NCBI GenBank assembly: GCA_029821215.1
Contig: JALGTV010000112.1
Coordinates: 1 to 8,784 of the forward strand
Direction: 5' to 3'
DNA from: Candidatus Zipacnadia bacterium
GTDB taxonomy: Bacteria > Armatimonadota > Zipacnadia > Zipacnadales > Zipacnadaceae
Length of the DNA stretch: 8,784 nucleotides
Under the pieces are notes generated by a model that saw only the letters and a list, made by a program, of their open reading frames with translations, was not told the DNA's origin and made no database searches. Position numbers and translations under genes: made by a program. The first letter of the stretch is position 1, and each line of letters starts with the position of its first letter. This document shows, piece by piece, positions 1-5,019 of the stretch.

Positions 1-938
1 TGGCGCATACTCCACTGGTGGGCCTCGTTGCACTCAACAGGTATGTCATGCTCGGCATACCAGCGCATTGCGGCCAGGTTCTCGGCAATAGATTGCTCGG
101 GCGGCCGGTTGGAGCGCCCATCAAGAGTATTGTACCAGCACAGCGGAATAGCTGCCCAGGCATTGTGAATGGTCTCTACGGCCAGTTCGGCCCACTTTAT
201 TAAATCCCGCGTGCCACTGTATATCCGCAGCAGGGGATGATTGCCCCAGCGAGTGGCCTCATAAATAGCGCGCAGGTCGCCGGCTGAGCGCAGTGGCACC
301 CCGCCAGCTCCATCCAGCTCCGGTTTCATTTCGTCGGGGCGGAAGAAATGTTCCTGGGCATTCTGGTCGGGGCCGATAGAGAGAACATCCAGCACCTGCG
401 CCTGGGCTATTTGCCGGGCGCCCTCTACTGTTGCCTCCACCGTCGGCTGACCATAGTGATGGCGCAGCAGCGGATACGGCGCTTGGCGGGCAACTCGCTC
501 CTGGAGGGTATCTCCCCATCGTTGGGTGGTCTCTGCCTGGGCCTCACCCTTAAGATAAGCCAGGACTTCGTCAGGAGACTCATCACCACCAAACACTTTC
601 TCAAACAGGCCAACGCGCTCGGCCTCCTGAGCAACTGGCGCAGTTCCCCCGAATACAAAGCGGCGGTCAGTTAGATCACAATCCTGAAGTTTGGCCTTCA
701 GCTCCCATAGCAGCCGGCCACCAACATCGGGTGTCAGCCGATAGCTGACAGCTACCACCTCTGGCTGATGCTCCTGGATGGCGGCTACCAGCCGGTCCAC
801 GTCAATCGCCGGGCCCAAAAAGATAGTCTGGTATCCGACCTGGCGGGCCAAATCAAGGAAACTTAGGACACCAGCTACATGGACACAGTTGCCCAAGGCC
901 GCCGCTACGATTTTCCCCTTAGGGTAGTCCCGGCTCAC
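1..938 (-). CDS. B12-binding, glutamate-mutase-like protein (partial, runs off the window)
   Basis: Reading from GTG at 938, the frame stays open for 312 codons to the window edge, so the C-terminus is missing. Residues about 8-130 look like a cobalamin-binding Rossmann domain. A C-V-H-V-A-G stretch at 18-23 matches the DxHxxG motif with Cys in place of Asp and keeps His20, the expected cobalt ligand. Ser65 and Gly97-Gly98 fall near the usual SxL and GG positions. After a linker, residues about 155-312 (H-P at 234-235, G-T-R-D at 242-245, a Trp-Tyr-Asn segment near 268-270, Pro-Pro-Glu-Gln-Ser-Ile at 279-284) resemble, from memory, the barrel of the glutamate mutase E chain. The inferred role is an adenosylcobalamin-dependent carbon-skeleton mutase or a relative; the substrate is unknown. 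The gene overlaps the upstream dehydrogenase by 20 bases, so the two are probably co-translated. The start is the first possible one after an in-frame TGA, but its ribosome binding site is poor. Confidence 0.7.
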   Translation of the reverse strand, partial: MSRDYPKGKIVAAALGNCVHVAGVLSFLDLARQVGYQTIFLGPAIDVDRLVAAIQEHQPEVVAVSYRLTPDVGGRLLWELKAKLQDCDLTDRRFVFGGTAPVAQEAERVGLFEKVFGGDESPDEVLAYLKGEAQAETTQRWGDTLQERVARQAPYPLLRHHYGQPTVEATVEGARQIAQAQVLDVLSIGPDQNAQEHFFRPDEMKPELDGAGGVPLRSAGDLRAIYEATRWGNHPLLRIYSGTRDLIKWAELAVETIHNAWAAIPLCWYNTLDGRSNRPPEQSIAENLAAMRWYAEHDIPVECNEAHQWSMR

Positions 939-2040
939 CTTCCATCACCAACCTTTGAATCTCTTGGATAGTCAGGCCCTCCAGGCCCAGGCGCTTGACA
1001 GTGCGCCCGGTAGCCCATAAATCCTGGCTCACTAACGCAGAAGCCAAACTAATTACTCCCCGCATGGTGGGAGTGTGGACGCCCAACATCTCCCCCAGCG
1101 ACACCATGGGTACCAAGCCCATCGGCACGTCCTCCAAAATGTAGCGATGCATTACCGTAGCTGGAGCCATAATTCCTTTGTAGCCGGGGTTGTTCATAAT
1201 CGCCTCGTGAAGGTCGCTGCCCGCAGCACTGTAAGCGAAGAACAACCAGTTGCGGGCCGAGAGGACCCCTACTCCCAGGGCGTCTCCTATCCGCACTCGC
1301 TCCTGGTCTACCCGCTCCAAAACTCGGGCCACCGCCGGCGTAATTCCCTCCAAGTAATATTGGAAGTTACCATGAGTGTCCTCCACCCGGGCGGCATTTA
1401 TTGTCAGCACGGTCGGATGGAAGATTACTCCCACATTATTCAGACTGGTTTTGAGTACATTGTCACCGGGCACGAACTGGGGATAGGCTACCCGTAGGGC
1501 CTCAATAACTTCATTGGTGCGATAGCTGGGCAGCGCAGCGACCGGTACACTGTTCTTGACCGAGAAGATACGAGCTTGACCCGGTTGGGTCGCCCGACTG
1601 GCATAGATAAAGGTCTGGGCTTCGGCGACCAGCACGTCCGCTGAGCAGCCATGCTCATTCAGTATATGGCGAAACTCTAGGGCCCCGAAGGTGCGACCGG
1701 GATTCAGCACCACTATCTGTCCATCGCGCAGGTGGGGAGCACATTGCTCGGCGATGAAAGCGTGAGCGAAGGCCGGTACCACCACCATAGCGATATCTGT
1801 GCCAGCCAGCGCTTCGCCAGCATTAGTCGTGGCTACCGCTATCGTTCCCAGCCCTGTCTCCACCTCGTCCAGCCCCGGGCTCAATAGCTCAATCCCCCCT
1901 CGCTCTCGTACCGGGATTAGTCGCTCCTCTGAGCGATTGTAAAGATTGACCTCAAAGCCTTTCAGGGCCAGGTGGGCAGCCATAGCTGTCCCGCCATGAC
2001 CTGCTCCCAGAACACAGAATTTAGGCTTGCTCTTACTCAT
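919..2040 (-). CDS. Opine/octopine dehydrogenase family NAD(P)-dependent oxidoreductase
   Basis: The 373-residue protein has the two-domain build of the NAD/NADP octopine/nopaline dehydrogenase family, which reductively joins an amino acid to a 2-oxo acid or runs the reverse reaction. An N-terminal Rossmann domain begins with G-A-G-H-G-G at 12-17. A conserved P-G-R-x-x-G-A-L-E-F segment lies at 114-123. The C-terminal helical domain carries N-N-V-G-V-I-F-H-P at 201-209, whose His208 matches the family's catalytic histidine. The protein is cytosolic, with no signal peptide or membrane segment. I chose ATG 2040 because GGGGAGG lies 4 bases upstream; an in-frame TTG 15 bases earlier has no such site. 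Ketopantoate reductase and glycerol-3-phosphate dehydrogenase share the N-terminal fold, but the length and the His-Pro region favour the opine group. The substrate cannot be read from the sequence. It overlaps the B12 protein downstream and is separated from the folate genes by about 180 bases. Confidence 0.85.
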   Translation of the reverse strand: MSKSKPKFCVLGAGHGGTAMAAHLALKGFEVNLYNRSEERLIPVRERGGIELLSPGLDEVETGLGTIAVATTNAGEALAGTDIAMVVVPAFAHAFIAEQCAPHLRDGQIVVLNPGRTFGALEFRHILNEHGCSADVLVAEAQTFIYASRATQPGQARIFSVKNSVPVAALPSYRTNEVIEALRVAYPQFVPGDNVLKTSLNNVGVIFHPTVLTINAARVEDTHGNFQYYLEGITPAVARVLERVDQERVRIGDALGVGVLSARNWLFFAYSAAGSDLHEAIMNNPGYKGIMAPATVMHRYILEDVPMGLVPMVSLGEMLGVHTPTMRGVISLASALVSQDLWATGRTVKRLGLEGLTIQEIQRLVMEGEPGLP

Positions 2041-2044
2041 TGGG

Positions 2045-2051
2045 CCTCCCC
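2045..2051 (-). promoter_or_regulatory. Ribosome binding site of the opine dehydrogenase gene
   Basis: GGGGAGG on the minus strand lies 4 bases before ATG 2040. It decides the start in favour of this ATG over the in-frame TTG at 2055, which sits just before the site and would leave it inside the coding region. Confidence 0.6.
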
Positions 2052-2220
2052 ACAATCTATTGGATATTGTATGCGACTACAACGAGGCTGGTACCCGCTC
2101 GCGGCAGTGCCATCAATGGGCACAATTGTTATTTCTTCGGCCGAGTGGATTTTCCTGCTTGGAGGGACGTGACCACTGCATTTGGCTTGAGGAATCTTTG
2201 AGGATTTGGCCCAGAGCCGG

Positions 2221-2448
2221 CTAATAACCTAACTCGCGCTTGAGATTTTCATCCACGGTACCATCCGGTAGCACGTAATCAGGCGAGACGTAGCCTTCTT
2301 CTTCAAACCGCTTCTTCCGCACACATCCCTGGCCACCATTCCAACAATAATCCTCTACCCACTTTTTATCTATCAACCCCCGGTCATAATCCCGCTTGAT
2401 ACCCGAGGTCTCATTATACCACCGGCACAGATTCTTTGGCTTTTCCAT
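2221..2448 (-). CDS. Small Cys-containing protein of unknown function, coupled to metF
   Basis: I do not recognise the family of this 75-residue protein. It is soluble and rich in charged and aromatic residues, with three cysteines at 8, 35 and 42 (Cys-Arg-Trp-Tyr near the start, then Cys-Trp-Asn-Gly-Gly-Gln-Gly-Cys). The C-terminal part contains Gly-Tyr-Val-Ser-Pro-Asp-Tyr-Val-Leu-Pro-Asp-Gly-Thr. The cysteines could hold zinc or an iron-sulfur cluster, but three are fewer than the usual four. The ATG directly follows the metF stop with no gap, and GAGGTGGG inside the end of metF ends 7 bases before it, so translation is very likely coupled to the reductase. This position suggests a role with the reductase, perhaps as a small partner, but that is inference. 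It is too short to be MetV, the roughly 200-residue partner of MetF in acetogens. Confidence 0.7.
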   Translation of the reverse strand: MEKPKNLCRWYNETSGIKRDYDRGLIDKKWVEDYCWNGGQGCVRKKRFEEEGYVSPDYVLPDGTVDENLKRELGY

Positions 2449-3318
2449 TTACAATCCCACCTCGTCTAACACGGTAACTACATGCTTATTCCAGCCCAGA
2501 GGCATCATGTGGACGCCCTGGCATAAGGGCTGGAGGCCCTTAACCAGCTCAGCGGTAATCTGGATGCTGGTCGCCACCTTGTCGTCGGTCTCCTTCATTT
2601 GAGCAATCATCTCGTCGGGAACTTTCACGCCAGCTACATTATTGTTCATAAACCGAGCCATTCCCGCGCTTTTCAGCATCACAATACCCGCCAGGATCGG
2701 TACACCAATGTCCCCGACCTGCTTCATAAAGTCAGCGAAGCGCTCCACATCATACACAGCCTGGGTCTGGACAAACTGAGCCCCGGCTCTAATCTTTTTG
2801 TGCAGCTTCATTATCTGCGGCTCCAAAGGCTCGGAGCCGGGATTGACCACACAACCCAGAGTAAACCGGGGCGGGTCACCTTCCAGCTCATTGCCGACCA
2901 TATCAATTCCCTCAGTTAGACCCTTGGCCGCCTGGAGAAGTTGCACTGAATCCAAATCAAATACCGGTTTGGCCTGGGGATGGTCGCCGAGGGTAGTGTA
3001 GTCACCGGTCAGGCACAGCACATCGGTAATGCCCATCGCTGCCGCGCTGAGTAGCTCCGACTGGAGGGCCAACCGGTTGCGGTCCCGGCAGACCATCTGC
3101 AGAACCGGTGGCAAGCCGGCTTCTTGGAGTTTCAGGCAGCCCACCAGACTGCTGGCTCGCATCACCGAGGACTGGATGTCGGTAACATTGATGCCTGCCA
3201 CTCGGCCCCGACAATATTCGCCTTCCTCCACCATGTGCTCCAGATGGCAGCCCTTGGGCGGGGCCACCTCGGTAGTTACGATGAATTCCCCCGAATCTAT
3301 AGCATCGCGCAGTGACAT
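2449..3318 (-). CDS. metF: Methylenetetrahydrofolate reductase (MetF family)
   Basis: The 289-residue protein matches the single-domain bacterial methylene-THF reductase, a flavin-dependent TIM barrel that reduces 5,10-methylene-THF to 5-methyl-THF, the last folate-bound step of the methyl branch and also the supply of methyl groups for methionine. Visible family features are T-T-E-V-A-P-P-K-G at 15-23, whose Glu17 corresponds to the catalytic glutamate of E. coli MetF (Glu28); N-V-T-D at 44-47; C-R-D-R-N-R at 77-82; and L-T-G-D at 103-106, whose Asp106 corresponds to the flavin-contacting aspartate. I chose ATG 3318 because AAGGGAG lies 8 bases before it. An in-frame GTG at 3363 would add 15 residues unlike the family and lies in a hairpin. 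The gene follows folD by 78 bases and is directly followed by the small Cys protein. metV, usually beside metF in acetogens, is not in the window, so the physiological electron donor is unclear. Confidence 0.92.
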   Translation of the reverse strand: MSLRDAIDSGEFIVTTEVAPPKGCHLEHMVEEGEYCRGRVAGINVTDIQSSVMRASSLVGCLKLQEAGLPPVLQMVCRDRNRLALQSELLSAAAMGITDVLCLTGDYTTLGDHPQAKPVFDLDSVQLLQAAKGLTEGIDMVGNELEGDPPRFTLGCVVNPGSEPLEPQIMKLHKKIRAGAQFVQTQAVYDVERFADFMKQVGDIGVPILAGIVMLKSAGMARFMNNNVAGVKVPDEMIAQMKETDDKVATSIQITAELVKGLQPLCQGVHMMPLGWNKHVVTVLDEVGL

Positions 3319-3326
3319 TTTGCGTA

Positions 3327-3333
3327 CTCCCTT
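3327..3333 (-). promoter_or_regulatory. Ribosome binding site of metF
   Basis: AAGGGAG on the minus strand is spaced 8 bases from ATG 3318. It is the only good site in the folD-metF gap and sets the start of the reductase. Confidence 0.7.
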
Positions 3334-3346
3334 CGATTCTTTGCGG

Positions 3347-3371
3347 TACGACGGACGTGCCACCCGTCGTA
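3347..3371 (-). repeat. Hairpin in the folD-metF gap
   Basis: An 8-bp perfect inverted repeat, TACGACGG and CCGTCGTA, flanks a 9-base loop between the folD stop and the metF ribosome binding site. No U tract follows on the transcribed strand, so it does not look like an intrinsic terminator. It may protect or separate parts of the operon mRNA; that role is inferred. Confidence 0.55.
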
Positions 3372-3396
3372 TCCATAGACAGGCGAGATGCCGGTC

Positions 3397-4202
3397 TTAC
3401 CTTTGCAACTGAGCCGCATGTAGAGTGCTCTGCAGCAGCATGGCAGTGGTTACCGGACCCACGCCGCCGGGGACGGGAGTTATGATGCCGGCGACCTCGC
3501 TGGCGCTTTCAAACTCCACATCGCCGACCATCTTGGATTTGCCTTCCTCGTCCTTGATGCGGTTGATACCCACGTCAATCACGGTAGCGCCCGGTTTAAT
3601 CATATTGCCCTTGATTAGCCCAGGCACACCCACTGCCACAATCAGGATGTCAGCGCCGGTAGTGTGCTGCTCCAGCATACCAGCATCACTGGTGCCGATA
3701 TGGCAGACAGTGGTAGTGGCACTACTTCGGCCCCGTACAGGTCAATGCCGGTTTCCTCGACGAGCCGCACTACCGCCTGGGCGGTACAGGGAGCGCCCCC
3801 GGCGTGGCCCATCACCACTGCCCCCAGATTAGCGGGGTTGACTCCATCCACATCTTTGGCCGGGTCAATAGCCGCCTGCACGGCCCGGGCGTTAATATGG
3901 TCGGGCACCGGCATTTGCAGGATTATGCCATCTACCGCCTCATCGCGGTTGAACCGATTAATCTCGCCAATAAGCTCAGCCTCGGTGATGGCCTCATCCA
4001 GTTCCTTGAGTTCGTAGACAATACCGACCTCCTCACAGGCCTTGCGCTGCATGCGGGCATAGGCCCGCGCGCCCGGATTATCCCCGGTCATTACCGCTAC
4101 CAGACACGGTCGTTGCTCTTCAGGCAGCTCAGCAATCGCGGCCTGGACTTCAGATTTAACGGCATCGGCAATCGGTCCACCTTCCAGAAGTTTGGCACTC
4201 AC
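3397..4202 (-). pseudogene. folD: folD, methylene-THF dehydrogenase/cyclohydrolase, broken by internal deletion and frame change
   Basis: FolD oxidises or reduces between methenyl- and methylene-THF with NAD(P) and usually also hydrolyses methenyl-THF. Here one gene is split over two frames. From GTG 4202, with AGGAGG 8 bases upstream, about 161 codons give the N-terminal catalytic domain (Q-M-P-V-P, K-D-V-D-G). The conserved C-terminal part then continues in another frame to the stop at 3397, with T-T-T-V-C-H, A-D-I-L-I-V-A-V-G, V-I-D-V-G-I-N-R and P-G-G-V-G-P. About 19-20 residues expected between them, including the GxSxxxGxP nucleotide-binding loop, are missing at about 3716-3721. The first frame as written would end after 186 residues. 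Restoring about 58-61 bases would give the usual length of roughly 287. Either the gene is recently inactivated or the assembly lost a short segment. Gln52 stands where E. coli FolD has Lys54, the cyclohydrolase lysine. Confidence 0.88.
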
Positions 4203-4210
4203 AATTACTT

Positions 4211-4216
4211 CCTCCT
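4211..4216 (-). promoter_or_regulatory. Ribosome binding site of folD
   Basis: A full AGGAGG on the minus strand lies 8 bases before GTG 4202. It supports the GTG start and shows that the broken folD still has an intact translation signal. Confidence 0.75.
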
Positions 4217-4230
4217 ATCTTTTCCCAAAC

Positions 4231-4247
4231 GGTTGCGAAAGGCAACC
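4231..4247 (-). repeat. Hairpin in the fchA-folD gap, proximal to folD
   Basis: A 6-bp perfect inverted repeat (GGTTGC and GCAACC on the plus strand) surrounds a 5-base loop, upstream of the folD ribosome binding site. It is the second of two adjacent hairpins in the 91-base gap. No U tract follows it on the transcribed strand. Confidence 0.5.
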
Positions 4248-4253
4248 TCGTTC

Positions 4254-4269
4254 GGGGCAAGGATGCCCC
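4254..4269 (-). repeat. Hairpin in the fchA-folD gap, proximal to fchA
   Basis: A 6-bp GC-rich perfect inverted repeat (GGGGCA and TGCCCC) surrounds a 4-base loop just after the end of fchA. Only 6 bases separate it from the next hairpin. The pair could stabilise or demarcate the mRNA segments; it is not a recognisable riboswitch to me. Confidence 0.5.
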
Positions 4270-4293
4270 TCTTACAGGTTCTGCAACAATCTA

Positions 4294-4929
4294 TTATTGG
4301 GCCCGAATCTCGTTCCGTACGTAGTCAGCGGCGGCCCGGGCCAGCGGCTTGCATTCGGTCATTATCTGGGCCAGGCGCTGCCTCTTCTGAGCAATATACT
4401 CTTCATCCTTGATAAGAGCCAGGTTGACTTCCACGTTCAGCTTGGCGCAGCGCAGGGCAGCCAGGGCCAGCTCGGCTCCTACCCCCACATCACTAATCAG
4501 ATTGGGATTGCCCTTTTCGGCTAATTCCGGGAGGACAGGAATTAGCTGCCCACACGCCTCGGCCACCTCCATCGGTACCTCGGCGGCCGCTTTGAGAGCT
4601 TCCTGAATAGCCTTGCGGCGATCCTGCTTCTCTTCCTCCGTGTCTCGGGGCAGTCCGTAGGCAGCCCCCACCTGGCTGTACGCCTCGGCGTCGGCGTCAG
4701 TCAGCTTTAATAGCCGCTGGCGCTGGGCTTGTAGCTTTCCCAGAATCGGCTTAATATCTTCTTGTACCTCAGCGAACTTCTCCCTGCCCACGGTAAAACT
4801 GGCCACCATCGCTGCTGAGGCTGCCGCCAAAGCGCCGGCCAACGCCGCCGCACTTCCCCCGCCCGGGGTTGGCTGATCTGACGCAAGCCGCTCGGTGTAT
4901 TCGCGCACTGTCTCGTCAGTCAGTTGCAT
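4294..4929 (-). CDS. fchA: Methenyltetrahydrofolate cyclohydrolase (FchA, formiminotransferase-cyclodeaminase fold)
   Basis: The 211-residue protein belongs to the cyclodeaminase/cyclohydrolase family. FchA interconverts 10-formyl-THF and 5,10-methenyl-THF, the step after formate-THF ligase. Visible signatures are P-T-P-G-G-G-S at 20-26 followed by an alanine-rich helix, D-A-D-A-E-A-Y at 78-84, and N-P-N-L-I-S-D-V-G-V at 141-150 followed by a helix ending in L-N-V-E-V-N. The length is normal for stand-alone FchA and no formiminotransferase domain is attached. ATG 4929 has AAAGG 7 bases upstream. It lies 90 bases after fhs, with a strong palindrome in the gap, and 91 bases before folD. Formiminotetrahydrofolate cyclodeaminase of histidine breakdown is the alternative for this fold; the neighbours fhs and folD favour the one-carbon role. 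The Gln in FolD makes this the likely sole cyclohydrolase of the operon. Confidence 0.92.
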   Translation of the reverse strand: MQLTDETVREYTERLASDQPTPGGGSAAALAGALAAASAAMVASFTVGREKFAEVQEDIKPILGKLQAQRQRLLKLTDADAEAYSQVGAAYGLPRDTEEEKQDRRKAIQEALKAAAEVPMEVAEACGQLIPVLPELAEKGNPNLISDVGVGAELALAALRCAKLNVEVNLALIKDEEYIAQKRQRLAQIMTECKPLARAAADYVRNEIRAQ

Positions 4930-4978
4930 TCTTTAGCCTTTCTCACAAGTCTTGACTAAGGCCATAGAACAATGTCGC

Positions 4979-5005
4979 GTAGCGCAGGTTCTCAACCTGC
5001 GCTAC
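4979..5005 (-). repeat. 12-bp perfect palindrome in the fhs-fchA gap (REP-like hairpin)
   Basis: GTAGCGCAGGTT and AACCTGCGCTAC form a perfect 12-bp stem around a 3-base loop, between the fhs stop at 5020 and the fchA ribosome binding site. No U tract follows on the transcribed strand, which argues against an intrinsic terminator. Its length, symmetry and GC content resemble REP-type intergenic palindromes, but only one copy is present here, so membership of a repeat family is a guess. Confidence 0.75.
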
Positions 5006-5019
5006 CAAGTCCATCAGCT

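Noticed and set aside
259..658. Two short minus-strand frames suggesting a broken gene near the low-coordinate end
   Set aside because: A single longer minus-strand frame from GTG 938 to the window edge covers this stretch with coherent B12-binding and mutase-like sequence, so the short frames are shadows.
1075..1497. Long plus-strand open frame of 140 codons
   Set aside because: It lies wholly antisense to the well-conserved opine dehydrogenase gene, and its translation shows no family motifs.
2056..2220. Promoter for the opine dehydrogenase pair in the 180-base gap
   Set aside because: A TACAAT box lies about 30 bases before the start, but no convincing -35 partner is visible at the right distance, so I did not list it as a feature. 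The gap does suggest a separate transcription unit.
3002..3376. 124-codon minus-strand frame overlapping the start of metF
   Set aside because: It is out of frame with the conserved reductase, which accounts for the region, and resembles no family.
3397..4202. Programmed ribosomal frameshift in folD
   Set aside because: A frameshift would join the frames but could not replace the 19-20 missing residues of the nucleotide-binding loop, and no slippery heptamer is seen at the junction.
3804..4412. 202-codon plus-strand open frame across folD and fchA
   Set aside because: It is antisense to two recognised genes and their gap, with no recognisable domain; it arises from low stop density on the opposite strand.
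4979..5005. Intrinsic terminator after fhs
   Set aside because: The stem is strong, but no run of U follows it on the transcribed strand, and fchA and folD continue the pathway downstream.
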